In this document: one piece after another, positions 34,137 to 45,566 of the stretch
Layout: each line of letters opens with the position of its first letter
Position numbering within the stretch: the stretch's first letter is position 1
From: Tanypteryx hageni
Taxonomy: Eukaryota; Arthropoda; Insecta; Odonata; Petaluridae
Assembly (NCBI GenBank): GCA_028673005.1
Contig: CM054113.1
Span: forward strand, 71,682,500-71,746,499
Length of the DNA: 64,000 nucleotides
Reading direction: 5' to 3'
Notes under the pieces: generated by a model
What the model was told of the DNA's origin: nothing
Seen by the model: the letters and a program-made list of their open reading frames with translations, nothing else
Database searches by the model: none
Position numbers and translations under genes: made by a program

Positions 34137-35068
34137 CATTTCAATCCTCTTTGTTTATTATTTTTTCCTTCCCGCCTCATTTATATACTCATCTCCTTAT
34201 CCTTGTAGCTCCTTTTTCTGTCTTTTTCTTTCAACCAGAAAGTGAAAATGTTGGAACTTTAATTTTGTATTTTTCTCCCCGTTTCTTTCTTTCAAATTCT
34301 GAAAAGTCCACTACCGGTAACATCACATATATCTATCGTAAAACGTTCGAGCTCATGTATTGTATATCTATTAGTATGCACCGTTTCTTTATTAGCAATG
34401 CATCATTCTCTATGATTCCCTCTCATGGAACTGTCCTCTTTTCCATTCACCTTCCTCTTCTTTTACTTCTTTCGTTATCCTGGACTATTTACCTAGTTAT
34501 TTTTTATACGCCATTCCGTTTTTCCATCTCTGCTTTTCATGCTGCATCTACTTAGTATTCTATTTTATTGGCAGACTGCTCTTCAATCCATTTGCATTTA
34601 TTTCCATTTACTTTAATTTCTTCCCTCCATTTTCCTTAATTTCGTCTTTTCCTTTCTTTTTCCTCACGTTCTACTCACCTCTCACTCTCTCTGGACGTCA
34701 GTCCTTCGCGCACCCACTCTATCTCCCTCCTCCCTTAACTCCCTCGCTAATCGTGTATCCCTCATACATTCTCCGTCACGTATTTTCCCTTTCTTTCTCG
34801 AATAGGCGTGAACGTGAAGTGGAGGAAGAAAAGAGAAAGGAGAGAAGTGAAAAAGAAGTCTATTGGCGTTTCCTTCGTGATTTACTCTCAGAGCGTGGAA
34901 TTCCTTTACGTAGCAAATTGGGTGCGGGTTTCACAATGAGATTTTTTTATACGGCACCAGCTCCGATTCATCATTTGCCTTCCACACCCCTAACCTATAA
35001 AAAAGTGAGAAGAATGGGTAGGGTAAGGGATATGGGAGGAACATAAAGGATTACTTACATAGGAATGA
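34137..35068. other. No gene seen
   Basis: Pyrimidine-rich sequence to 34800, then a short purine-rich block near 34810-34860. Confidence 0.5.
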
Positions 35069-35096
35069 CACACACACACGCACACACACACATACA

Positions 35097-35161
<65 letters not shown>
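35069..35161. repeat. Compound microsatellite (CA)n(CATA)n(TA)n
   Basis: CA repeats grade into about nine CATA units and then a pure TA tract. Confidence 0.97.
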
Positions 35162-35162
<1 letters not shown>

Positions 35163-35573
35163 GATGCATGTTCTCGGTGGTGTAAAAGTTCTGGAAAGGT
35201 TTGGAGGAATTTTTATCATCATTACACCCATGCTCTCTTCACGCATGGTCGATATCGACTTTGGATTAGATCCGGTGTCGTGCAATGAATAAAAAAGACG
35301 ATTGATACTTTATGAAAGCCACTCTAGGTTACATCCGCTGGAAAATCGATTTGACGGTCTGTTGTCTTTCATACGGCTAAAATTTTGTACTCGAGGCTCT
35401 GCTGAAAATTTGCATTCATTTATAGATGTTTCGGTTACGAAAGTACGATTATCTCATACTTAAGAAAGCCCATGAACTAAAGAACGTATTGCAAATTTAG
35501 CATCTACATATTGCTTGAGTTTGAATTTGTCGCGTAAATATAAAACGGATTAGGAGTGATTCAACTTATATTC
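35162..35573. other. No gene seen
   Basis: Nothing recognised. Confidence 0.5.
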
Positions 35574-35581
35574 AGTTAAAC

Positions 35582-35871
35582 CAAGGGTGGGCAAACGTTT
35601 TATCCAGTTGCGTGTACTTAAGCGGGCCACATTAACAGTTTTGAGTGCTTCGGCAGTCCGCATTAAGAGTTGTCAGAAGTTACTTGAGAGACAGCGAGAG
35701 ATCCCACTCGTAAATATGTACCAAAAAAGTTGTTTGAGCGTCTTCATTTCTCTAGGATGGTATTTTTCGGCTGTAATTTTAGGTTATAAGAATGAAAATA
35801 CTCGCATTAAATTTCAAGGTTTGTTTTCATAATGACTTTGTAACTTGCGAGCCCTATTTTCCTTACCCCTG
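35582..35871. mobile_element. hAT MITE, 290 bp, older relative of 33811-34128
   Basis: The left end CAAGGGTGGGCAAACGTTTT matches the right terminus of 33811-34128. The right end is worn (TTTTCCTTACCCCTG). The flanks AGTTAAAC (35574-35581) and AGTTAAAG (35872-35879) match at 7 of 8. GCGGGCCACATTAACAGTT parallels GCGGGCCGCATTAACAGTT in the sister element. Confidence 0.88.
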
Positions 35872-35879
35872 AGTTAAAG

Positions 35880-36243
35880 CATTTCCATGATCGCGAACCA
35901 CTTTCTTACTCAGGTTATTTCTTGTTCTAATATATAAATCGGATAATGCGCATTCAGCATATTTATAATTCTCATTTCTACAACCTATTTACATTGTATT
36001 GATAAATGATTATGAGTATGTAAGTTTCTTGTCGCTGAAATAGTTTTAAGCATAGCTACATTAAACTCCTTATTCCTATTTCTGTTATTTTTTTCGTAGA
36101 ATTTTTTAAATGATCGGGAGGCCTTCGCAGACCGGATGAGGTCCCTAGTCCATTAGTTGATCGCCTCTTACCTGGGAAGAGGCGAGAGCATACAACTGTA
36201 ATTAACTAGATGCAGCGATATGGCACGTTCGTAATTTTCTCAG
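35880..36243. other. No gene seen
   Basis: A GC-richer word at 36115-36190 (GGCCTTCGCAGACCGGATGA, then GATCGCCTCTTACC) is unexplained. Confidence 0.4.
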
Positions 36244-36375
36244 ATTTTCATTTATTCATTTATCATTAGTGCGTAAACAACATTGCGGTCTTTTATAGCC
36301 AGCACAAACGCCCTTTACGAAAGCGAGATTCGAACTCGCGACCTTAGCATTGGGAGCCAGTCACTCCACCCAAAA
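36244..36375 (-). mobile_element. tRNA-headed SINE, truncated
   Basis: On the minus strand, GTGGAGTGACTGGCTCCCAA, TGCTAAGGTCGCGAGTTCGA and ATCTCGC form a tRNA-like head with an intact B box and anticodon position CCC. A short body with TGGCTATAAAAGACC follows, ending in an ATAAATGAATAAATGAAAA tail. It appears to be the same family as 19186-19385. Confidence 0.7.
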
Positions 36376-37600
36376 GTCCAATCCGTATATATCAAATGCT
36401 GTCAGCATCGTTTAATTACATTGCCGAAATAATAAGCAAGCAGAATAAACGGTATGCGATGAAGAATTGAATTATAGTTTCGGGCTTCATAGCAAAAACA
36501 AGAACGCACGGAAAAAGTTCGATATTTTTTCGATGAAGCGCGCGTTTCGATAATTTGCCTGCTTTAAAAAATATATGCACTTGCAACCTATCTAATAAAC
36601 ACTTTCGCCATTTATAATCGTTCCTTCTCTACATTCGCCGTCGTTTTGCACGGTTTCGACTTTCGGATGACGCAAGCTCGAAATCGTTGGAGAAGAATCT
36701 TTCCGAGCTATCAAACCATCGCTCCTCAAACATTTCTCTCCCCTTTTCCCCTTTAACAAGCCTCTAAACTTTTATTTTTGCTAGTTATGCCCTTTAGAAA
36801 TTGGTTTTTCCGAGATTCGTTGGCGCTTATTCGTTTCCTAGCAAATTATGTGGTTTTTTCTCCTCCCTCGCTTCTCTCTCTCTCTCGCGTTGAGATAAAA
36901 GAAAGTCGTACTTCCTAATACGGTGCGAGTGTAAGAGAGAGAGAGAGGGAAGGAGAGAAAGAGAAGCGGTTAGCGAAATGGAGGAACAATTTCGCCATTG
37001 CGTTCCATATTAGGGGCGATCTAAGTTTATTTTCCTCCGTCCCTCATTCGCGGAGGATTTCTTTTATGTTTTTTTTTTTCAAATCTGTTTTACTGTTTTT
37101 TCATCGTTTGTCGGTATTGGTCATTCTCCGTACTCATATAAGAGGTTTTTTTCCTCCTTGCCTTTGCGAAAATAATTGAGTGTGGAAAGGTCAACCTCCA
37201 AAGCGACGTGCTGCGGGTTTAGAAGTATCCGCATGTGTGTGTAACGGCGACCAATTTTCACTCGACACCTATCCGATGACTTATAGGGAATTGGTTGCAT
37301 ATAGGGAACTGCGCTGTGAGAATATCATTTGGCCGTGGTAACTAGGGAGGCGAACTTGAGAGAGAAAGACGAGGAAAAAGCATCGAAGGGCGCAAGATTT
37401 GCATCGTTTTTTTTCAGATTATTGATGCTCGGGATAAATTTTGTTTTTACCGTCGGAGACTTGGATATAATTTAATTCCTCAGAGCGATATCGGTATCGC
37501 AGTGAATTCCTTTTATTACTTTATATACTTATATATGTGTGTGTGGAAACTCCTTTACATGTTTCTCACGTGTACGTTTTTCTCACTTATACTTGCCAAG
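36376..37600. other. No gene seen
   Basis: CT-rich block 36865-36890 and GA-rich block 36932-36965 can pair with each other. Otherwise nothing. Confidence 0.45.
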
Positions 37601-37603
37601 TAG

Positions 37604-38115
37604 TTGGTGCTTGCATTCTGCAAGCATTTCAGCTTACCTTGAAAACACATTAATGTTTCAGAGAGGTATTTCATCATTGGAAATATTTTTTTAATTCAAA
37701 ATATTTCACCTCAGCGCCGATTTTTGTTCTATCCTTATGGAACAATATTGGGGTAAAGCAATTCCTAAAATTTGCAATTTTAAGAATATTACACTTTTTC
37801 CATTATTGGGTCCTAATGCCACACATTTCTGCCAAATTTTAAAGTTGTAGCACATCTAGAAGTGAAATAACATTTTTCTAATTGTTTAAATTTTAAAACG
37901 TTTTAACGCCGCAATAACAACTTTATGGAGGTTTTAAAATATTTATTTGTGCATATACACTAACCTCTAATTAACTTAAAATTTTCAGTTCCCTAGCTAC
38001 CCTCGTAGTACCTAAACATTTACCTATTTGTTTAAACATTAAAATGTTTAACAGTCAAACAAATTAAAGTGTCAAATTGTCTCTAATCTCTATTTTACTT
38101 GTTTTTGCAAATTCT
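37604..38115 (+). repeat. Dispersed unclassified repeat, copy A
   Basis: Begins with the hairpin TGCTTGC-ATTCT-GCAAGCA (37608-37626). It shares with copies B (inverted, 43265-43912) and C (48320-49235) the blocks GAGAGGTATTTCATCATTGG, CACATTTCTGCCAAATTTTA and TAGAAGTGAAATAACATTT. Inside, diverged ~140-190 bp units recur, each with TTGTTTAAA...TTTTAACGGCCGC and TTTCAGCTCCCTAGC. No coding capacity. Confidence 0.9.
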
Positions 38116-38384
38116 AATTTTTTTATTATTTTAATCATTTTAAAAACCAAAATACTCGTAAAAACTTGATAAAAATACTAAAAACACTTGACAAAACATT
38201 TTTATTGAAATTATTTTAATGTGAAAACAATTTGAAAAAAGAAAAAAATAGTCAAAAATCTTTGTAAAATGCAAATAAAATTATTTTAGAAAAAGTAATA
38301 ATTTAACATGAATGTTTTTAAAAAAGGGGGCGGAGAAATACAATGTCTTCTTGTTTGTGCCTATTAATGGGATAGGTGCGCTAT
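38116..38384. other. No gene seen
   Basis: Very A/T-rich. It may be the 3' end of the hAT element to its right, but no terminal repeat was found. Confidence 0.4.
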
Positions 38385-39465
38385 TTTTTCTTGCAAAATT
38401 CATCAAACCTGGGTGGCATTTTCGAAATGGCAATTCGCATCTCCTTCTCAACGTTGACTGTGCATGGATTTGATGCCCTCCACTGCCGAAAACCCAGCCT
38501 CACACAGGTAGAAAGTTGCAAAGGGAACCAGAAGTCGCAGGGCTCTGTTGCTTATTTCTGGGTACTCCTGCTTCACTAGGCTCCAAAAGTCAGGCAGCGA
38601 CACCGAAAGAAACTTGGCCTTCAATGTGGAGTTTGATAAAAGATCAATAAGTTGCTCCTCCTCTGCAGCGGTGAAATTTGATGGGGACTGCGTTGAAGGG
38701 ATCTCTGACCCAGTTGTACCTTTTGACATCTTCTGAAAAATTCTTCTCAAAGTGAATCTGGAGTTGTGATAAATGCTCCACAAACACAGACTTTAATTCC
38801 TCATTCAAATTAACTTCATTTTCTTCCAAAGCAGCAGAGGGAAGAAGGCAATTTTACCCTCCTTATCTATATTTTTCTTCCAGAGGATTAGTTTCCTTTT
38901 GAAGGCCGAAACTCTGTCTGACAGTTGCAGGATGTAGGTGTCACGACCCAGCAGGGACACGTTCAGCGAGTTCAGTTTTTCAAAAAGTCACCAAGATATG
39001 CCAACTTTAAAACAAAATCACTGTCAAGGAAGTCTTCAGCACTGGCGTGATTTTTTTCTGCCAGATATGAATCAAGTTCCCTCCACAGTTCATACACGCG
39101 TGACAGAACATTGCCACGGGAAAGTCACTGTGAACTGCAATAGTACAGCAGATAAGTGTGCTGAGCCCCCACATATTTCCAAAAAACCTGGCCTTTTATG
39201 GTCGAGTTTTAATGAAGTTCACTACTTTGAAGACTGTTTCTAGGACTTCATTTAGAGCAGGACTTAGGCGCTGGGATGCGAATGCTTCCCTGTGAATGAT
39301 GCAGTGCGTCCACACAGCATCAGGAACTTTGTTACGTATGAGCGCTTGTAGCCCGCCATAACGACCGGACATCGAGCGACCACCATCCGTGCACACGCCA
39401 ATACATTTCATGCACAATACATTCACTCCTACAATGTACTGTCTACTTCCCATCCTCATAGAAAA
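38385..39465 (-). pseudogene. ZBED5/SCAND3-like hAT transposase remnant
   Basis: Right to left the minus strand reads CIGVCTDGGRSMSGRYGGLQ and WTHCIIHREAFASQRLSPAL, then LETVFKVVNFIKTRP. This is the catalytic-core TDGxxxMxGxxxG segment with the C-x-x-HRE motif. After a decayed stretch it continues HLSQLQIHFEKNFSEDVKRY, NWVRDPFNA, LIDLLSNSTLKAKFLSVSLP and DFWSLVKQEYPEISNRALRL, then PFATFYLCEAGFSAVEGIKS. Past a frameshift it ends with EMRIAISKMPPRFDEFCKKK. These are the diagnostic blocks of the hAT group that also gave rise to ZBED5/SCAND3-type vertebrate proteins. The N-terminal third is missing and several frames are used. No terminal inverted repeats were seen. Confidence 0.92.
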
Positions 39466-39898
39466 GTACCCACGAGGATTAAGAAAACGATTTCTTTGAG
39501 CTTAGAGCTCTTTAAATATTTACCCGGGCGTTGTTTTGGTTACGTACGGTGACTTTTAAACATAATTTCTTTGCCTATCTAAAGTGTGTTAATAATTTGT
39601 AGTAGATGTGATATTTACTATTGTGAAATCATGGAAGTATTGCGATCGGCTTTGGCGCGTCATCTAACGTAGGTGCGTCCGTGCTCACCTGTGCACGCGT
39701 CATAAGTACCGTAATTTGTAAGTCAATCGAGTACCTCATCATCGTACTACTGTTTGAATAACATGTTGTGGATGCGTAAGAAAGTACATATTAATGACAT
39801 TCAGCAAGGAGTATTACTACAGTTCAATCACAATTACAAGAAAAACGTATAAACGAGTCTCTATTGTATATATTATATAGATAATATCCTTATTCTGT
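39466..39898. other. No gene seen
   Basis: Mixed sequence; nothing recognised. Confidence 0.5.
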
Positions 39899-39975
39899 TA
39901 GTCCATCCGTCCGTCTGTCCGTCCGGCTGTCCGTCCATCCGTCTGTCCGTCTCTCCGTTCGTCCATCCGTTGGTT
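39899..39975. repeat. Imperfect (TCCG/TCTG)n microsatellite
   Basis: Repeats of CCGTCCGTC/TGTCCGTC words. Tracts like this often sit near 3' ends of old non-LTR elements, but no such element can be identified here. Confidence 0.9.
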
Positions 39976-40353
39976 CGCCAGAACGCTCTATAGAAATCCC
40001 CATAAGAGAACACTTAAAAATACCTTTTTTCACTTGAAGGCTTTTTTTCTTTTGCAAAAATAAATTAGAAGTAATTGACCGACAATCTTCGGACCTAGAC
40101 CATTTTAAAGAAAAATAAACAAAAATTATTATTCATATGATCGACTTTTGCCTTCGTTTCCAAATCGCTCAAGTTATACGTTTAAATCACATTTATTGGA
40201 AAATTTTAAGCTTTTTAAAGATATGTTGTCTCTCCGACCGTGTCATTGTTAAACCTCGAGATTGTATTGTCGCCCTTATACTATATACGTAAGGAGAGTG
40301 TGTTTTGAACGCTTTAGTAGCAGAGAGAGTGAGAGAGAGAAGGCGCCCGAATG
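39976..40353. other. No gene seen
   Basis: AT-rich with a short (GA)n run at 40321-40341. Confidence 0.5.
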
Positions 40354-41269
40354 ATTACCAACTTTTATATTAACTTCGCTTTATAAGTATATGCTTGCGG
40401 GATTCACCATCACGTAAGACGAGTGGTTTAAGAGTGATTTAAGAGTGATTTAGTTACCTCGGCCACCAGATCCTTATGTTGGCACTGCGATAAATGTGTA
40501 TTTGAATTGACGTGGGAAGATAGACTAGCGTTCAACATAGCAACGAGATTAAACAAACTATTGTCATTGTTCATGTTGTAATCTTTTAATGGAAGTCTCT
40601 TTATTTTAATGTGGTTTTGTATTGATACGATCATTCCTACGTTTTTTGAAGGGATATTTCTGCTAATAATTGTTAGTTTTAATTTATCGTGTTTGTTATT
40701 GATAGTAAGTTTTTATTTATCTTAAAAATTTTGTCTTTATTCACTATTTAAGATAGGTTACACTGTTGTAAAGGATGTTAATTTGAACAAATTTAAATTA
40801 AACCTTTTAAAGTGTTGTGTTGTAGTTTAGCAATTCTTCAGCTAACTATATTTCTACATTGTTTTTATATGGATGGTTGATGTGATGTTGGGAAAAGAAA
40901 TATTTATTATTTTTTGTCATTTAAGTTAGGTGACTAAAATATGAAATATTCAACAATTTCACTCCTACTAGTATCTAAAGCTGAATAACTCTGAACTAGC
41001 AGTATATTTTCGTTGATTATAAGCAATATGAATGGATAAGTTAATATTTCCATTAATGAAACAACACTTCTTACTACTTATATACCAAACATTCTTACGT
41101 TTGCCACTGAGTTATCTACTTGTCTGCCATTCTTTTTACTGTAAAATGATTAAATAGAGAGACCCCTACATCACTCAACAGCTGGTAGACACTTTTGCAG
41201 GTTTTACGCCCATGCAAGCAGAAAGGTTATCATAATTATATTATAAAGTTTATTCATATTAAAGCAGAC
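40354..41269 (+). mobile_element. Unclassified terminal-inverted-repeat element, 3'-truncated copy
   Basis: Starts ATTACCAACTTTTATATTAA and is collinear with 45567-46852 over about 0.9 kb. Shared blocks include GCAACGAGATTAAACAAACT, ATTCCTACGTTTTTTGAAGG, AGTATCTAAAGCTGAAT and AACATTCTTACGTTTGCCAC. It lacks a ~350-bp segment present in the sister copy, and its right terminus is gone after CATATTAAAG. No coding capacity. Confidence 0.85.
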
Positions 41270-43264
41270 CTTTTTCGTTTACATTTAAAAATATTTCAAG
41301 GATGAGGTATTTAACTTAGTTATGCGAAGAGAAGAATTAAAATCTCATTTGTAAATCTCCAAAAATTACGTTTTAATACGTTTTTTCACGCATTTTGTTT
41401 ATATAGGACAACTGATGTCTCAATTGTTGAATTCTATTCTTGACCTCATAATAAATGCACCAATTTAGTGTTTTAACACGGGTCAGACTTTTATACATGG
41501 TAATAATTTATTTACTGAATCTATTAAGTAATTAGAGGGAAGGAAGGGAAAGAGAATGAGCAGAAACTGAGAAAGGGGAAAAGGACGTAGCATTTGTATA
41601 GGATTAAAAGGTGCTGCACAATACAAAAATAACAATAATAAATTATAATTTATTATAAAAAGTTATACTATTGAATCATGCGCCATTTCCAAATGGTGGG
41701 AATTCATAAAACTAAATATAGGTCACGTAATTTTCTATGGATTTCTTTAAGTGATAATATAGCAAACATTTCAAACCGAATTTCAAATTGGAGTGAAAAA
41801 ATAACATTTTATGACTTTTATTTAAATTTCTTTATCTAAAGTGATTTTTCTGGAAAAATTTCAAAACTAATATAGTTAAAAGAAAAATGCGAGGTTAAAA
41901 TATAGTTAAACTCATTGCAGTTCATGTATTTAGTTAATAGTAAGTAAGTTACTGCACATTTTTCCTTTGATGGTAAATTGACAGTTCGTTCACATTTTAT
42001 CCTGTTTTTTACGAGTTAATAAGAGTAAAATAATTCATCTATTATATGAAATTCTGTAAGTTTTAAATAAATTAAAATTTGCTCAAATATTTCAAGTAAA
42101 TTTCAGCTACTTCTTTATGCATTGCATCTTATTATTTCGATTTTCCTCTTAATTTCAGCAAATATTTTGATAATCATTTGGAATCTACTAATAATTGCTT
42201 AAACATTATAATTAAAACAAAGATAACTTTCAAAAACATTGATTTGATTGTGCATGAAAGCCAAACCAGATCATAGCATATCCTACTGATTTTTCATATC
42301 GAAATCATATATATTTGTAATACTTTTATGATAATCCCGTCATATTTTACGCTAGTATAATATAATGGATTTGTTTTTTTATATCATAATATGCATACTA
42401 TTTATAAATGCGGCTAACTAGAGCGATACGCATACGAAAAATGATACTGAGGGTAAATAAATATGAACATATTTAATGGAATATTCAGATAATTTGAGTA
42501 GACATTTTTCATTTGATTCGTTTAAATAACAATGGATCTGGGATTTATGAACCATTTGGTGTTAGGTATATTATATAAATTTTCTTCTGATCTCTTTATA
42601 AGGGAGAAATTTCATGGTTTGACCAAAGAATCTCAGTACTGCCATCTCTAGGACGTGAAGTCGAGATTGGATTGCGTGACGAAATTTACAGAGATAAAAT
42701 TCTATAAATATTCGAAGTTTGCTTCCTATCTTACTCTCTCCTTCAGCTTGCATGTGAGGAAAAGAAGCATTGGGATATTAAGAGATTCTGTCCTACGCTC
42801 AGCCGAGCTCAAGGTATCTGTTCACGCCCGATCGGATTCCGTTAAATCTTATCTTCTCTTCGACCATCAATTTCTTCCTTTCCCTCATAATTTCATTCCA
42901 TCACCTCACTCCATGCACTATGAACGCGTCTGAACACTTCCTCCATTCCTTCCCCGACATTCTCGTGAGATAGAGAGGTAAAAACAAAATAATATATGTA
43001 TCTCTATATGCAGCGCTGTAACTAGCTATTTTAGCACCCGAGGCACACTACCAAATATGCGCCCCTCCATAAAAATTCTCTAATACCTGTATGGATTTAG
43101 GGTGAATAATTAATAAACAAAAATAAAATATAAATGATATAATTTCTTACTATAAATGTACATAATTATAAATATAATTACATACAATTACACACATACG
43201 TAATTTAAATGAAGGATAAATAGACTCCAGATGAGCTGGAGATTCGAAATTTTTTTCTTAGGTA
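41270..43264. other. No gene seen; one possible hAT end
   Basis: Strongly AT-rich. At 43012 the sequence CAGCGCTGTAACTAGC, with ATGCGCCCCTCC 50 bp on, resembles one terminus of a hAT-type MITE, but its partner end is not found. Confidence 0.4.
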
Positions 43265-43912
43265 AGATTTTGTGCAAAACCGACTAGAAAAAACGAAAAT
43301 CTTGAAAAAGTGCAACAATGCGGCCTCTAAAAATTCGCAATTGTTTAAACAAATTTTCAAGGTTTGTGTATTTCCGAATGTGCTACGGAGCTTAAATTTT
43401 TTAGGGGTAGGATTTGTAAATCAACGAAATAGAGATTATAGAAATTTCGATATTTTAATTTGTTTGGAAGTTAAAAATTCTTAAAATTTAAACAAATAGG
43501 TAAATGTTTAGACACTACGCGGCGAGTTAGGGAGCTGCAATTTTAAAATTATTTTGAGTTTAGTCTATATAATCGAATAAACATTTTAATGTATCCATGA
43601 AATCGTTATTGCGTCCGTAAAAAATATTAAAATTTAAGCAATTAGATAAATGTTATTTCACTTCTAAATGTGCTACAAATTTAAAATTTGGCAGAAATGT
43701 GTGGCATTATTAATCCAATGTGGAAAAAGTATAATATTCCTAAAATTGCACAAATTCGCGATTGTTTTACTCCATTATTGTTCCATAAGGAAAAAACGAA
43801 AATCGGTCCCGAGGAGAAATCTTTTGAATTAAAGAAATATTTCTCATGATGAAATATCTCTCTGAAAAATTGCTGTTTTATCAAGGTGAGATGATATGCT
43901 TGCAGAATGCTA
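43265..43912 (-). repeat. Dispersed unclassified repeat, copy B (inverted)
   Basis: Reverse complement of copies A and C. It contains the counterparts of CCAAATTTTAAAGTT, AGAAGTGAAATAACATTTA and CTTGAAAATTTGTTTAAACA. It ends at the half-hairpin GCTTGCAGAATGC (43899-43911), where the other copies have a full hairpin. Confidence 0.88.
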
Positions 43913-43917
43913 GTATG

Positions 43918-44030
43918 TTATATCCTCCTCCTCTGTATGGAACGTCTATGTATAATGATAGCTATATCTTCCTCTGTAAGGAACGTCTATATATAATGAT
44001 ATCTAGATCCTCCTCTGCAAGGAGAGTCTA
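43918..44030 (+). repeat. Tandem repeat of ~43 bp, about 2.7 copies
   Basis: Three successive units share TCCTCCTCTG, then AAGGAACGTCTAT and ATAATGATAT/AGC. The third is cut by the MITE that starts at 44031. Confidence 0.85.
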
Positions 44031-44387
44031 TATTGTGGACGTCCGCCAGAGAAGGGCCCACTTTGTCGATTCTAGCTTCGGAGATATCAGCATTTTTGTG
44101 AAAAAGAATAGAAAATATCAATAAAATTATTCTCTGGGTTTGAAAGAATAACCGTATCGAGGAATTATATCCATAAATGAAGTGCGAGTAGAACTTATTT
44201 TTAGTGTCATGATTTTGGCTTCAATTTTCTCAAAACACTGTTTTTAAATGTCATCTGTAATGTTCAATAAAAAATTTATTTTTCAACCTAGGAGTGTGAT
44301 TTTTCTTTTACTTTACTGATAATTTATCACAGAATACCACTGCATTCATACCGACAAAGTGGGCCCTTCTCTGGCGGACGTCCAATA
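44031..44387. mobile_element. TA-flanked MITE, 357 bp, with ~36-bp terminal inverted repeats
   Basis: The two ends share GGACGTCCGCCAGAGAAG followed by GGCCCACTTTGTCG in inverted orientation without a mismatch, apart from a 2-bp indel near the tip. TA dinucleotides at 44029-44030 and 44388-44389 fit the TA duplication of Tc1/mariner-type elements. The inside is AT-rich and non-coding. The superfamily is inferred from the TA target only. Confidence 0.85.
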
Positions 44388-44389
44388 TA

Positions 44390-45496
44390 ATTATGATTCA
44401 CTTTTGTCCTTTAGTACTTTCTAGTGTTTAAAATTTCCCGTATCCCGTTTTAAGTACCTCAAACCATTTTCAATGCAGAATAAAATCTCTTTTGTAAAAG
44501 CTGATTCCTCGCGCGCAGCTTATGCAACTAATTTTTTTATTGTTTCTCCCATTTAATACCAGGATGATAAACTACGTCCATAAAAGTTAATATCATACTC
44601 TAGTGGGACCTATCCTTTGTGCACCGTAACGTATTTTAAATTTTTATACAGTTTATCTTTGTATAAATCTGTGACGACGATGGTTTAGGTTTTAACCAAT
44701 CGTCAATAATTCGTCCAGTTTATTTTTAAAACAGCTCCAAAATTCTAAAAGGCGTGACATGGAAGGATATACTTCAGATACGCATTGCTTTAAAAGTCAT
44801 TCAGTAGCTTATAACCTCTAAAAATTTCATCAACTAATCGTAGAAATCATTCAGTTTCTTGTCGATAATTTCCTGGAGTTATTGCTCATTCTTTAAATTT
44901 AATTTTTTTAAATTATGGTCATGAAGCTTTTAAAATACTTGGCATTTTTCCGAGAACATGTTACTTCGGCTCATTCGCGGTTACGGATCGACACCATCTA
45001 ACGGCATTTTTCCCGTTTCGCTAATCCTTTTATCTTTATCGTGGATTCCTTGAGTGCTTCGTACTCATCTTTCATATGTCGGCAGTAAATATGTAATAAC
45101 CCGTGAAAAAATATATGAGTGGACAGTTACAACATTTTCATACATTCAGGAGTTAGATCCTCTAACATCTTATATCACTCCTTCTGGACTTCATTATCTC
45201 GGATTGATATTTAACCGGTGCATTGAAATAATATGTCTATTGGCTATTCCTTCAACTTAACTATTGCCGTATCAATTCTGAATCTCAGTGCTTTAACATA
45301 GTAAATGAATTGTTATATCCGTTGTATATATACACGAGTTGTCGGTGCTTGCACACTACAAGCGCAAAAAATCATCATACACTAAGATCTGAACTCGTAA
45401 ATAAACCAAAGCGATCTCCATGGCAACAGCACTTAAGCCACGTGAAACCTATATGCAGATAATAAATTCCTTGAGTTATAGCAGAATATTTATAAT
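44390..45496. other. No gene seen; isolated hairpin at 45347-45363
   Basis: GCTTG-CACACTA-CAAGC, preceded by GAGTTGTCGGT, resembles the terminal hairpin of the dispersed repeat copies A and C, so this may be a solo end. The rest is AT-rich. Confidence 0.4.
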
Positions 45497-45563
45497 TTTC
45501 CGCGAAATTAAGGCAGCTATCTGTAATTTCCAAATTCTCTGGCAGTCGACTCGTGTCCAAGTT
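45497..45563 (+). repeat. Repeat X, left half of a site split by the TIR element
   Basis: CAAATTCTCTGGCAGTCGAC followed by GTCCAAGTT matches 47233-47299. Its natural continuation, repeat Y, lies on the far side of the element at 45567-46852. Confidence 0.75.
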
Positions 45564-45566
45564 CTC

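Noticed and set aside
35055..35292. Open frames through the CATA/TA microsatellite
   Set aside because: The repeat is open in both strands by composition (YIYI and HTHT translations).
39899..39975. CRISPR-like or phage-like regularity in the TCCG repeat
   Set aside because: There are no spacers; it is an imperfect tetranucleotide microsatellite in a eukaryotic genome.
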